Source: Hellea sp965224755 (GTDB lineage: Bacteria > Pseudomonadota > Alphaproteobacteria > Caulobacterales > Maricaulaceae). Taken from it: a DNA stretch of 64,000 nucleotides. Shown here in pieces: positions 1 through 8,175 of the stretch. The translations under genes and the position numbers were made by a program. How positions within the stretch are numbered: position 1 is the first letter of the stretch; every line of letters starts with the position of its first letter. The notes beneath the pieces are model-generated. The model worked only from the letters and a program-made list of their open reading frames with translations, searched no databases and was not told the origin of the DNA. The DNA lies in NCBI GenBank assembly GCA_965224755.1, contig OZ245061.1:682001-746000 (forward strand), read 5' to 3'.

Positions 1-1
1 C

Positions 2-403
2 TCACATCGTTGGAATAAAACCTTTGCGCCCAATGTCCTCTTCGCGCAATCCACCAATCCGATGTCGCCTTATGAAAAAACACCGGATATTGAGGCCAAC
101 CGGGATGATTATGATATAATCAGCTTTGATGTAGAGCCGGGTGATGTGATTATTCATCATGTCATGACGGTGCATGGGTCTGGCGGGAACAGAACTCAAG
201 ATCAGTTTAGGCGTGCAATATCTTTTCGCTATTGCGGCGATGATGTTCGGTATTTTGACAAGCCCGGCGCAGCCGTGCAGCCTTTTATCGAGAAAAAACT
301 CAAGGATGGGGATCGGCTTTTTTCCAAAGATTACCCGTTAGTTTGGCCACGACCCTATCCCGAAGCAGAACTTAGCACTTTATTTGCAGATATGCCGCGT
401 TAA
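2..403 (+). CDS. PhyH-family dioxygenase, 3' end only
   Basis: This is the C-terminal part (about 133 residues) of a protein whose reading frame is open from the left edge of the window, so the start lies outside. It looks like the phytanoyl-CoA dioxygenase (PhyH) family of Fe(II)/2-oxoglutarate oxygenases. Visible support is a double-stranded beta-helix stretch DVEPGDVIIHHVMTVHGSG, where the last His would be the distal metal ligand. About 15 residues later RRAISFRY supplies the Arg expected to bind 2-oxoglutarate. The proximal HxD motif would be upstream of the window. The substrate cannot be told; many bacterial members act on small hydroxylated metabolites. The stop overlaps the end of the convergent MATE gene by 4 bases. 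Confidence 0.7.
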   Translation, partial: SHRWNKTFAPNVLFAQSTNPMSPYEKTPDIEANRDDYDIISFDVEPGDVIIHHVMTVHGSGGNRTQDQFRRAISFRYCGDDVRYFDKPGAAVQPFIEKKLKDGDRLFSKDYPLVWPRPYPEAELSTLFADMPR

Positions 404-1788
404 CGAATGCGCCAAAGCAGTCGCCCTCCCAGCAAGATCGCGGCGGCGATCAACCCGGCCATCAGGCCATGCCAAATCCCATTTGCGCCAATTTCGGTTT
501 TAAGGCCAAGGTAATAAGCCACAGGAAAACCGATGACCCAATAGCTAATCCCCGTCAACGCCATTGGCCAACGCACATCTTTTAGTCCGCGTAAGAGTTG
601 GTTCGCGGCGACCTGGGCAGCATCGAACATACCGAAAGCCGCTGCAATCGGTAAAAAGCCTATGACATATGTCAGCAGAGCGGCTTTATCGGGATTGCTG
701 ATATCAAAATAAAACGAGGCTACCGTTGTGGGGAAAAACCCGATAAATATTGCAATAGGGAGCATTGAGGCCATGGCGGCAACCATGGTCGTGCTCGCTG
801 CCCGTTTTACAGCGGGGCTGTTCTTGGCGCCTTCCGCGAGGCCAATTCTAACGGCTCCGGCCATGGACAAACCCCAGGGCAGCATGAAAGCCAAGGCGAC
901 GACATTCAGCGCAATCTGGTAAGCTGCCGTTTCTAAAACGCCGATAATACCCATGAGCAAGACGGCGGCGTTAAACAACATGCCTTCAAACATGGTTGTC
1001 AGGCTGATCGGCCAACCGAGCGCGATGACTTCGCGCAGGCGCGCCCAGTCGGATTTCCAAAACCGTTCAAAAAGGCGAAATTTATGGGCGCGCTTATCGA
1101 GGCGAATATACAGAACGAATAAGAAGAAGCTGAAAATATAAGACAGTGATGAGGCAATGCCCGCGCCGACGAGTTCTAATCTGGGAGCGCCGAAATGACC
1201 AAAGATGAGGATATAGTTCAGCAATCCGTTTAGCGCTGTGCCCGCGATAACAAGACCTAGCGGGATCATTGTCTTTTCTAGCGCCGCCAGAAAATTGCGC
1301 AAAGCCATTGTTGCCATGGCGAAAGGCAGGCCGATGGCCAGAGCCAGCACATATTTGCTGGCTTTGGCAGACACAATAGGGTCTTGCCCAAAAAACAGTA
1401 AAACCCGCTCGGTTTGCAACAAAAGCAATATGATGATGGGCGTCATAAGAAAAATGACCCATAATGTCATTCTGACAGAACGGCGCACATCAATCGTATC
1501 ATTCTGGTCTGCGCCTAAAGCTTGGGACACAAGAGGCGAGACCGCCATGACAGGGCCAGCACCTAACATCCAGAGAGCAAAATAAATCACCGTGCCAGTG
1601 GCGGCGGCGGCCAAATCCGAAGGCGTTAACCGCCCAATCATGGCAACATCAATGAAATAGACAAAAAACTGCGCAAATTGCGCGGCGGCCATAGGCAAGC
1701 CGAGCCTGAGCAAGGCACGCATTTCGCCGCGCCATGTCTTGGGTAGAACCGCCTTTTGCGGTATGTTATCTGTCATGGTTTCAGCCAT
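400..1788 (-). CDS. MATE family multidrug/organic cation exporter
   Basis: A 462-residue polytopic membrane protein with about twelve hydrophobic segments, the usual size for MATE (multi-antimicrobial extrusion) transporters of the NorM/DinF type. These swap Na+ or H+ for cationic or other small molecules across the inner membrane. The two homologous halves can be seen: an N-terminal block starting LGLPMAAAQFAQFFVYFID and a second beginning ALGWPISLTTMFEGMLFN, each with the Pro-containing first helix typical of the family. The ATG at 1788 is used here; ATG at 1776 is an alternative and neither has a strong Shine-Dalgarno. It is monocistronic and convergent with the dioxygenase gene. Substrate unknown. 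Confidence 0.88.
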   Translation of the reverse strand: MAETMTDNIPQKAVLPKTWRGEMRALLRLGLPMAAAQFAQFFVYFIDVAMIGRLTPSDLAAAATGTVIYFALWMLGAGPVMAVSPLVSQALGADQNDTIDVRRSVRMTLWVIFLMTPIIILLLLQTERVLLFFGQDPIVSAKASKYVLALAIGLPFAMATMALRNFLAALEKTMIPLGLVIAGTALNGLLNYILIFGHFGAPRLELVGAGIASSLSYIFSFFLFVLYIRLDKRAHKFRLFERFWKSDWARLREVIALGWPISLTTMFEGMLFNAAVLLMGIIGVLETAAYQIALNVVALAFMLPWGLSMAGAVRIGLAEGAKNSPAVKRAASTTMVAAMASMLPIAIFIGFFPTTVASFYFDISNPDKAALLTYVIGFLPIAAAFGMFDAAQVAANQLLRGLKDVRWPMALTGISYWVIGFPVAYYLGLKTEIGANGIWHGLMAGLIAAAILLGGRLLWRIR

Positions 1789-1852
1789 TCGCGCCTGTTA
1801 GGGGGCTTGCGCGATGAAATAAAGAAAAATCGGTGTGCCAATGAGGCCTGAG

Positions 1853-1870
1853 CTCTCACAAATCCGTCAC
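1853..1870 (+). promoter_or_regulatory. Possible Pho box upstream of porin gene
   Basis: Two 7-base half-sites, CTCTCAC and CCGTCAC, are spaced 11 bases apart (start to start) with AAAT between them. This is the layout of a PhoB-binding Pho box (consensus CTGTCAT-4 nt-CTGTCAT). Each half has about one core mismatch. It lies about 120 bases before the porin ATG. Support comes mainly from the better match before the next gene and from the phosphate-related functions. Confidence 0.4.
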
Positions 1871-1989
1871 ATTAACGGCCCCTTTCTGCGAGACTGCGCC
1901 GCAAAGAATGGAGAAATACTATATTTGACATTCGCTCGCGCCGTCTTATATGCGGCTTATATTCGGCCATAGTGTAAAAGGTTAGAACG

Positions 1990-3126
1990 ATGATAATGGG
2001 TTTGAAGCGCGGCTTCGCCGCAACCATTTTTAGCGCAGGCTTAATCACGGATACGGCTTGGGCCGGAGACCCATCACTCAATTTCGGCGGGCGTTTCATG
2101 CTCGATTACACATCGGCTGACCTCAGCAGCCCGGATAGCGAAATCAAGACCGGAGAAATCCGCCGCTTTAGTGTTAAGGTCTTTGGCGATCTGAGTGACA
2201 ATCTGGAATATAAAATCGAAGTCACAATCGATCCTGATGATGACAATTTGATATTTGAAGACGTTTTGCTCAAATTTACGCCAGGTGGTGGGGATTGGGC
2301 CTTTGCTGCAGGGCATCAAAAGACAACAAATTCTCTTGATGAATTGACCTCATCCCGGTTCATCTCAGCCTTGGAGCGTTCGGCCTTTACAGATGCCTTC
2401 GGGTTTGACCGGCGTCTTGGCGTGAGCGTTGGCACTAGCGGTGATAATTACTCTTTTGCGGCGGGTATTTATTCTTCCAATCTGGAAGGCGTAGGCGGGG
2501 GTTCTACAGGACGAGGCAAAGCTGCGTCAGCGCGCGTGACCTACAACCCCGTCAAAACGAAAGATATGATCGTGCATTTGGGCGCGTCTTGGCGCTACAG
2601 GGGTAAAGGTGATGACAATTCCAACCTGCGCTATCGTCAACGCCCCTACACACATGCTGCGCCGTCGCGCATCATAAACACAGGCCGTTTTGCCAAAAGT
2701 GATAATTTCTTTGGCCTTGAAGCTGCGGCGACTAACGGCAAATTATGGGTTGCGGGAGAAGCGGCTTTCATGAAAGCGAATGGCGCAGGAGCAAACCCTG
2801 ATGCTAATTTTGGCGGCTATTACAGCGAAGCCGGTCTGTTTTTTGGAGGCAAGAAAGTCTATAAGGGCAACAGATTTAACCGCCCCAAAGTCGATAAGCC
2901 TTTTGGCCAAGGTGGTATGGGGGCGGTCTCCGTTGTTGTGCGCTATGACAGCGTTGATCTGCAAGACGCACTTTATACTGGCAAGCTCGATACGGTTATT
3001 CTTGGCGCTGATTGGTGGCCGACCCAGAAGACACGCTTCGGGATCAATTATTTCAACGCTGATGCCAAAAACGGCTCAGCCGATAAGGGCGAGGGCTTTC
3101 TCGCACGGACCCAGTTTGATTTCTAA
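1990..3126 (+). CDS. OprO/OprP-type phosphate-selective porin
   Basis: A 378-residue outer-membrane beta-barrel protein of the phosphate-selective porin O/P family, expected to form trimeric channels that let phosphate or polyphosphate into the periplasm. The N-terminus has a signal peptide (basic MIMGLKRGFAA, hydrophobic core, cleavage likely after TAWA-GD). The mature part starts with the family-typical strand LNFGGRFMLDY. It carries alternating beta-strands and a long central loop rich in R and K, and ends in aromatic Phe (TQFDF), as barrel proteins recognised by BamA do. The ATG at 1990 is preceded by AAGG about 9 bases upstream. It lies 129 bases ahead of a Pit phosphate transporter with Pho-box-like repeats in front of both genes. 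It is somewhat shorter than Pseudomonas OprP (about 410-440 residues). Confidence 0.8.
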   Translation: MIMGLKRGFAATIFSAGLITDTAWAGDPSLNFGGRFMLDYTSADLSSPDSEIKTGEIRRFSVKVFGDLSDNLEYKIEVTIDPDDDNLIFEDVLLKFTPGGGDWAFAAGHQKTTNSLDELTSSRFISALERSAFTDAFGFDRRLGVSVGTSGDNYSFAAGIYSSNLEGVGGGSTGRGKAASARVTYNPVKTKDMIVHLGASWRYRGKGDDNSNLRYRQRPYTHAAPSRIINTGRFAKSDNFFGLEAAATNGKLWVAGEAAFMKANGAGANPDANFGGYYSEAGLFFGGKKVYKGNRFNRPKVDKPFGQGGMGAVSVVVRYDSVDLQDALYTGKLDTVILGADWWPTQKTRFGINYFNADAKNGSADKGEGFLARTQFDF

Positions 3127-3141
3127 GCCCGCCTTCCGCAT

Positions 3142-3170
3142 TTGTCATAAAATTGTTATGGATATGTCAC
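3142..3170 (+). promoter_or_regulatory. Pho box with three 11-bp-spaced half-sites
   Basis: TTGTCAT (3142-3148), TTGTTAT (3153-3159) and ATGTCAC (3164-3170) stand exactly 11 bases apart. The first two, with AAAA between, match the Pho box consensus closely. PhoB dimers bind such tandem direct repeats. The site lies about 86-114 bases before the Pit transporter start and just after the porin stop, so it probably gives pit its own phosphate-starvation promoter. Confidence 0.72.
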
Positions 3171-3255
3171 ATTATCCATTAGGTAGTCCCTGCTTAGGAC
3201 GTTAGTCTTCACATGATTCTAACGATATCAGACCGTTGATTTCAGGGGACAGCCC

Positions 3256-4836
3256 ATGCTCATTCCTAAGACTAATACAAGCCCGTCGCCGACTCTATTG
3301 CGCGGTGATAACCTTATCCGCCTGTTTTTGGCGATTGCGTTTCTGGCGGCTGTACATTTCTTCATCAATGGTACTGTTATTGGCGATATTGCCGACCCGA
3401 CAGGGCGTATTTTCCTGATGATTGCTGCTGTTGTGGGCGGCTATATGGCAATTAATATCGGGGCGAATGATGTTGCTAATAATATCGGCCCCGCCGTTGG
3501 GTCAGGGGCGCTCACTCTGACAGCGGCTATTCTTTTGGCTTTTATTTTTGAAGGCGCGGGCGCGTTGATTGCAGGTGGGGACGTGGTCAACACCATCAAA
3601 AAAGGCATTATTGATCCGTCTATGATTGGGGATACGCAAACGTTCGTTTGGGTGATGTTGGCGGCGCTGCTGGCTGCGGCTGTCTGGCTGAATATCGCGA
3701 CAGCCCTTGGCGCGCCAGTGTCCACAACGCACTCTATTGTTGGCGGCGTGTTGGGCGCAGGCATTGCGGCGGGCGGCTGGGGGATTGCCGATTGGGGCAA
3801 GGTACAACAGATCGTCGCGAGCTGGATTATCTCTCCTGCTATGGGCGGATTGATTGCCGCGGCTTTCCTCTACGGCATTAAACGCAACATAATCTATAAG
3901 GACGATATGCTGGCGGCGGGCCGTAACCGCGTGCCGATATTGCTCGGCATCATGGCGTGGGCCTTTGTCTCTTATCTTATCATTAAAGGGATTAAGAAAC
4001 TCGTGGCAGTCGAAATGCCTATCGCGTTGGCCATCGGCTTTGCGGCGGCTGTGCTGACATTTTTTGTTACCCGTCCGATGATCACTAAGGCTTCTGCTAA
4101 GCTTAAAAATAACCGCGAAAGCCTCGATAGTCTTTTTATCATTCCGCTCATTATTGGAGCCTGTTTTCTTAGTTTTGCGCATGGCGCTAATGATGTCGCC
4201 AATGCGATTGGGCCTTTAGCGGCGATTAATGAGGCTGTGCGCGGAGGCGAAGTTGCGATAAAAGCCGCCATTCCGCTTTGGGTGATGGGTATCGGGGCAC
4301 TGGGTATCGCAGTTGGTTTGGCTCTATATGGCCCCAAATTGGTGAAAACTGTAGGTTCTGAAATTACCGAACTTGATATGATTCGCGCTTTTTGCGTTTC
4401 GCTTGCCGCCGCTATTACGGTCATTATTGCAACCCATTTCGGACTACCTGTCAGCTCCACCCATATTGCAGTAGGGGCGATTTTCGGCGTCGGGTTCCTG
4501 CGCGAGCTTCTTTCCTATCGTTACAATCAAAAGCTGGAACTCGTGCGAGACTATGTCGCCGATAAAAAGAGCCAGACGGAAGAATCGGCAGCCGTATTTG
4601 TGCAGGCTTTTGATGACGCCTCAATGAGCGAGAAACAGCGCATTCTTGAGGACTTGAAAGCGCAGGATAAGGGCCATGGCAAGCGAAAGAAACTCAAACG
4701 TGCCTACCGTGAAAAACTGGTGCAGCGCTCGCTCTTGGTCAAAATTGTCGTGGCGTGGGTCGTGACCGTGCCGTTATCAGCGGTGTTTGCCGCGATGCTG
4801 TTTTACATGATCCGCGGCTTCATGGTTGGGATTTAA
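3256..4836 (+). CDS. pit: Inorganic phosphate transporter, PiT family
   Basis: A 526-residue low-affinity phosphate (metal-phosphate)/proton symporter of the PiT family in the inner membrane. The family's duplicated signature is present twice: GANDVANNIGPAVGSGALT near residue 70 and HGANDVANAIGPLAA near residue 310, each followed by a hydrophobic helical bundle. Conserved PVSTTHSIVGG and PVSSTHIAVGA motifs follow each half. A charged cytoplasmic stretch (about residues 440-495, many K/E) precedes the last helix. The ATG at 3256 has AGGGGA about 7 bases upstream. A Pho-box-like array lies in the leader, so induction on phosphate limitation is likely. It works downstream of the porin: outer membrane first, then inner membrane uptake. 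It is followed by a bidirectional terminator. Confidence 0.95.
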   Translation: MLIPKTNTSPSPTLLRGDNLIRLFLAIAFLAAVHFFINGTVIGDIADPTGRIFLMIAAVVGGYMAINIGANDVANNIGPAVGSGALTLTAAILLAFIFEGAGALIAGGDVVNTIKKGIIDPSMIGDTQTFVWVMLAALLAAAVWLNIATALGAPVSTTHSIVGGVLGAGIAAGGWGIADWGKVQQIVASWIISPAMGGLIAAAFLYGIKRNIIYKDDMLAAGRNRVPILLGIMAWAFVSYLIIKGIKKLVAVEMPIALAIGFAAAVLTFFVTRPMITKASAKLKNNRESLDSLFIIPLIIGACFLSFAHGANDVANAIGPLAAINEAVRGGEVAIKAAIPLWVMGIGALGIAVGLALYGPKLVKTVGSEITELDMIRAFCVSLAAAITVIIATHFGLPVSSTHIAVGAIFGVGFLRELLSYRYNQKLELVRDYVADKKSQTEESAAVFVQAFDDASMSEKQRILEDLKAQDKGHGKRKKLKRAYREKLVQRSLLVKIVVAWVVTVPLSAVFAAMLFYMIRGFMVGI

Positions 4837-4840
4837 TCAC

Positions 4841-4870
4841 AAAAAAAGCGCCGTGAGGCGCTCTTTTTTA
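4841..4870. terminator. Bidirectional Rho-independent terminator
   Basis: Stem AGCGCC (4847-4852), loop GTGA, stem GGCGCT (4857-4862). It is preceded by seven A and followed by a run of T, so it can end both the Pit transcript and the convergent XRE regulator transcript. Confidence 0.88.
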
Positions 4871-4892
4871 TATAAAGAATTTCAAAAAAAAC

Positions 4893-5300
4893 TTAATGCT
4901 CGTCTTCAAGTACTTCGCAGAGGCGTAAAATCGCTGTGCGCGCATCGGGGCTGTCAATATTGTCAAACATCCGAATCAGGCGATGGTTTTGACGGTTCAT
5001 GATATGGCCCAGAGCACTCTCGCTTTCCAAATTGGCCGGAAGGTCAACAGTTTCGTTGAGGCCATCAAAGAAGTAATTGGGGTGCGTCTCAAAGACTTCG
5101 CAAAAGGACCAAAGACGGCTTGCGCCAATCCGGTTGCTTCCCCGTTCATATTTCTGGATTTGCTGGAATGAAATTCCAACAGAATCGCCAAGCTCTGTTT
5201 GCGACATTTTTTGCGCCAAGCGCAAAAGCTTCAATCGCATACCGACATGTTTGTCGATGATCTTTTCTTTATCTGCATCCCGCATTCTTGCCCTTGCCAT
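4893..5300 (-). CDS. XRE-family helix-turn-helix regulator
   Basis: A 135-residue transcription factor with one N-terminal Cro/C1-type HTH. The recognition region reads MSQTELGDSVGISFQQIQKY followed by ERGSNRI, a textbook XRE helix 2-turn-helix 3. The C-terminal 60 residues are helical with no recognised sensor domain. Similar small XRE proteins are frequent in alphaproteobacteria. The start is set at ATG 5300 because AAGGGA stands 7 bases upstream; the frame is open further but without a ribosome site. It is monocistronic, shares a bidirectional terminator with pit, and has a long AT-rich leader (5301-5420). Targets unknown. Confidence 0.85.
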   Translation of the reverse strand: MARARMRDADKEKIIDKHVGMRLKLLRLAQKMSQTELGDSVGISFQQIQKYERGSNRIGASRLWSFCEVFETHPNYFFDGLNETVDLPANLESESALGHIMNRQNHRLIRMFDNIDSPDARTAILRLCEVLEDEH

Positions 5301-5455
5301 AATATTTCCCTTTATCCTTATTACAATAATGTTGTGCCAACTACATAACAACTTTCACTTGTGGAGCTACCTAAAAATTAACACTACAAGATTCTTCCCT
5401 TTAACGTATAAATAGGCCATTGGTCAAACCTCAGGCGTAAAATACACGTTCTAGC

Positions 5456-6412
5456 CTATTTTTTCGGGCTATCTTGCCCATATGTCAAGGACATGAAGAC
5501 ATCTTCGAGGTCAGGTTCTTCCGTGCGCAGGTCGGCGATGGACAGACCTGCTGCTTTTACGCGGTTTAGCAGGCCTGAAATAGAATCCTGCCCGCTACGG
5601 TAATTTATCGACAAATGCCCTTCAGGCGTCAGGCTAATATCCAAATCAGCCAAACTCTCAGGGGTTTTTGTCAGGGTTTTGGTCGGCGATATGACCAAAC
5701 GGCGTTTATCCAGCCGTGATAAGAGGTTGGTTTTGCTGTCATTGGCGACAATTTCGCCGTGATGGATGATCGCGATTCGGTCACAAAGCGCCTCGGCTTC
5801 TTCCAAATAATGGGTTGTTAGAATGATAGTTGTACCGCGCTTATGCAGCTCTTCGACATAGTCCCATAATTGACGGCGCAATTCTATGTCTACGCCGGCT
5901 GTGGGTTCGTCTAAAATAAGAACGGGCGGATTATGCACAAGCGCTTTGGCGATCAAGAGCCGCCGCTTCATTCCGCCGGACAACTGCCGGACATAGGCAT
6001 CGCGCTTATCGGCAAGTCCAAGGGCGGCCAGTATAGCTTCGCTACGGCGTTCGGATTTGGGCACGCCGTAATAGCCGGCCTGCAATTCCAGCGCCTGAAA
6101 CGGTGTAAAAAACACATCCATAGCGATTTCCTGCGGGACAATGCCGATAGAGGCGCGGGCCTGCCGTGTTTGGCTGCTAATATCATAGCCGCAGATTTTA
6201 GCACTGCCGCTGGTCTTGTTGACGAGGCCTGCCAAAATATTGATTAGGGTTGATTTGCCGGCCCCGTTCGGGCCGAGTAGGCCAAAAATAGAGCCGCGCG
6301 GTATGGTCAAATCAACGCTCTTAAGCGCGGTTATTGCCGGCGCTTTCTTGCTCTTGGCATAGGTTTTGGTCAGGCCGGTGATCTCGATAGCAGGCGGTAT
6401 TGGCTGTGGCAT
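5456..6412 (-). CDS. ABC transporter ATP-binding protein, DrrA/NodI-like
   Basis: A 318-residue ATPase subunit of an ABC transporter, with all motifs intact: Walker A GPNGAGKS near residue 48, Q-loop GIVPQE, signature LSGGMKRR near 144, Walker B VLILDEPTAGVD near 165, and switch His in TTHYLEEAE. The C-terminal 80 residues resemble the extension of DrrA/NodI/CcmA-type drug or lipid exporters, whose partner is a separate ABC-2 membrane protein. No ABC-2 permease is adjacent: the flanking genes are the XRE regulator and, divergently, the CHCC zinc-finger gene. It therefore pairs with a permease encoded elsewhere or acts alone. ATG 6412 has ACGGA a few bases upstream. Confidence 0.9.
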   Translation of the reverse strand: MPQPIPPAIEITGLTKTYAKSKKAPAITALKSVDLTIPRGSIFGLLGPNGAGKSTLINILAGLVNKTSGSAKICGYDISSQTRQARASIGIVPQEIAMDVFFTPFQALELQAGYYGVPKSERRSEAILAALGLADKRDAYVRQLSGGMKRRLLIAKALVHNPPVLILDEPTAGVDIELRRQLWDYVEELHKRGTTIILTTHYLEEAEALCDRIAIIHHGEIVANDSKTNLLSRLDKRRLVISPTKTLTKTPESLADLDISLTPEGHLSINYRSGQDSISGLLNRVKAAGLSIADLRTEEPDLEDVFMSLTYGQDSPKK

Positions 6413-6503
6413 ATTCCGTAACTTTCACATTGCCCGATTGACGCATTTACCTTGCTCTCATAAGACAGGCTCTGAACTGCTTAGTGACGCGAAAGAGGCC
6501 CGC

Positions 6504-6695
6504 ATGTCAAACCCGAAAATAATGCCGGAAGGCGAAACGGTCGTGACCCAAAAACGTATCGCCTGTGACGGCGGCGGCGGAGCCTTGGGCCATCCGAAAA
6601 CTTGGCTGGATATGGGATCGAAAAATTCCGTGCGCTGTAAATATTGCGACGGGGTCTTCGTGCTGGATCCGAACGCGGTGGGCGGCGGTCACTGA
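6504..6695 (+). CDS. CHCC zinc-finger domain protein (NDUFS6-like)
   Basis: A 63-residue protein that is almost entirely a zf-CHCC domain: Cys in RIACDGGGG, His in ALGHPKTWLDM, then CKYC. These four ligands define the family that includes the mitochondrial complex I accessory subunit NDUFS6/13 kDa, and free-standing alphaproteobacterial versions are widespread. Association with NADH dehydrogenase is known for the mitochondrial homologue and only inferred here. The start is ATG 6504, after a GAAAGAGG ribosome site about 6 bases upstream; the frame is open earlier but that part would overlap the divergent ABC gene. Monocistronic. Confidence 0.85.
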   Translation: MSNPKIMPEGETVVTQKRIACDGGGGALGHPKTWLDMGSKNSVRCKYCDGVFVLDPNAVGGGH

Positions 6696-6800
6696 GGCTG
6701 GACGGGCAAACTATTTTGTCCACGGATTAAAACATCAATACGGGCATAGCGCATAAAGCGAACCCTTAGCGCAATAGTAAAGTTGGGATGTGAGCGAACG

Positions 6801-7913
6801 CTAAAAGAACTTCCTTATTAAATCATGGAAGACATCAGTTATTGGTTGTTCTGGATCAATAATATCAGCAATTTCCGGCCATAATTCTGCACCCTTTGGA
6901 CTATTTACAAATATTATACCGCCATCACCTGTTGAAGGTTCATAATAAGCCATAGCGCCTTCACTTCGATCATTTCCGCCGTGATGCAGCACCAGACCAT
7001 CCTCATACCCAAATACGAACCAGCCAATACTGTGACCGTAAGGTGATGGGCAGGGGTTCACGGCATCCTTAGCGCATCCCCAAATAACATGATCTGATAT
7101 ATGAGTTTGAACGTTGTGCCTCTCAGCGGCCATGTCTGTAGTTACGGCCTCATTCTTCATCGTTGAAATAAGGAATGCGGCATAACTTTCAACCGATACA
7201 AAAAGATCATCAGCAGCGCTCCAATACTCGGTTTCCAACTCATAATCCGGTTGAAATTCCCCATTTTGATCGACGGGCGTGACAATTGTTGTCATGACCC
7301 TAGCTTCATCGTGCGAATTGGTGGCGTGGTCCATACTAATGGGATCAAAGACTTCATCGCGGACGATTTGGGGGAATGGTTTTTCGAGTTTGGCTTCTAA
7401 GAACTTGGCAAAAATGCGAAACCCTATGCCGGCGTAATTATATGCACCATTGCCGGGTTCGTCGATAAAGGCGAGTTTTTCATCCTCATATAAATAGGGC
7501 CAATTCTTAAAACCCGCTTGATGTGATAAGAGTATGCGCGGTGTCAGCAATTTATGCCGCGGATCGTCTTTGAGGTCAGGATGTATGTAATAGTCCGAGA
7601 TAGGCTCATCCAGATCGATCACGCCTCGGCTGGCTAGCCTGAGAGCTGTTTCAGTGGTCACGGCCTTGTTAGTTGAGGCAGTATTGAACATAGTGCGGGA
7701 ACTGACAGGGACACCTGCGCTTTGCTCACCATAGTAGCCTGTCCAAACGAGTTTCCCGTTTTTTATAATTCCAACCCCAACGCTTGCAGCGCTGTATTTA
7801 TCCATGAGCGCCGTGATACGGCTCTCAACATTTTCCGGAGGATTGTAAACCGATACGGGCGCGGTACATGATGTAAGGAGTAATAAACCTAGTGTTAATA
7901 GATAAAATTTCAT
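6801..7913 (-). CDS. Serine hydrolase lipoprotein, beta-lactamase class C fold
   Basis: A 370-residue lipoprotein of the PF00144 family (class C beta-lactamases, esterases such as EstB, D-aminopeptidases). The signal peptide ends in a lipobox LLTSC with Cys16 as lipidation site. The catalytic SxxK motif is STNK (Ser80, Lys83), the second motif is Y-A-G in YNYAGIGF (the esterase-like variant of Y-x-N), and the third is HHGG near residue 315. The substrate is open: beta-lactam, peptidoglycan peptide or ester. Start ATG 7913 is chosen because it places the lipoprotein signal at the N-terminus; an ATG seven codons earlier is possible. The gene is more AT-rich than its neighbours and stands alone. 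Confidence 0.85.
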   Translation of the reverse strand: MKFYLLTLGLLLLTSCTAPVSVYNPPENVESRITALMDKYSAASVGVGIIKNGKLVWTGYYGEQSAGVPVSSRTMFNTASTNKAVTTETALRLASRGVIDLDEPISDYYIHPDLKDDPRHKLLTPRILLSHQAGFKNWPYLYEDEKLAFIDEPGNGAYNYAGIGFRIFAKFLEAKLEKPFPQIVRDEVFDPISMDHATNSHDEARVMTTIVTPVDQNGEFQPDYELETEYWSAADDLFVSVESYAAFLISTMKNEAVTTDMAAERHNVQTHISDHVIWGCAKDAVNPCPSPYGHSIGWFVFGYEDGLVLHHGGNDRSEGAMAYYEPSTGDGGIIFVNSPKGAELWPEIADIIDPEQPITDVFHDLIRKFF

Positions 7914-8175
7914 TATGCCACTCCATATCGTCATTTGCTTATAAGCTTATCAAAAACAAACCTATCTCCCATTGTCTCTAAGACGTTGTGGGGTACTACA
8001 TTAGATGCAAATTACTTTTATAATTATTGTCCAGAGCTTTGAATAAAACTCCGCGCTCAGCCGCAGTAAGTTCAGCGCCGTCCCGACTATAAATAATGTT
8101 TCCATCTCACTCAGCCCAGCCTTAACCAAATCTCTTGCCCTTTATACAGCGTCTAAGAAATTGTGTTGGCGCGCA
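7914..8175. other. Intergenic, promoter region of lipoprotein gene
   Basis: Contains the upstream region of the serine-hydrolase gene. A 34-codon minus-strand open frame (8001-8105, METLFIVGTALNLL...) has a hydrophobic start but no further support. No repeat or RNA gene seen. Confidence 0.4.

Noticed and set aside
6801..7913. Loss of the Y-x-N motif as evidence of a dead hydrolase
   Set aside because: Y-A-G aligns with the common Y-S-G variant in esterase-type members, so activity is still expected.
8001..8105. 34-residue minus-strand small membrane protein
   Set aside because: Hydrophobic start only. No convincing ribosome site or second line of evidence, so not listed as a gene.
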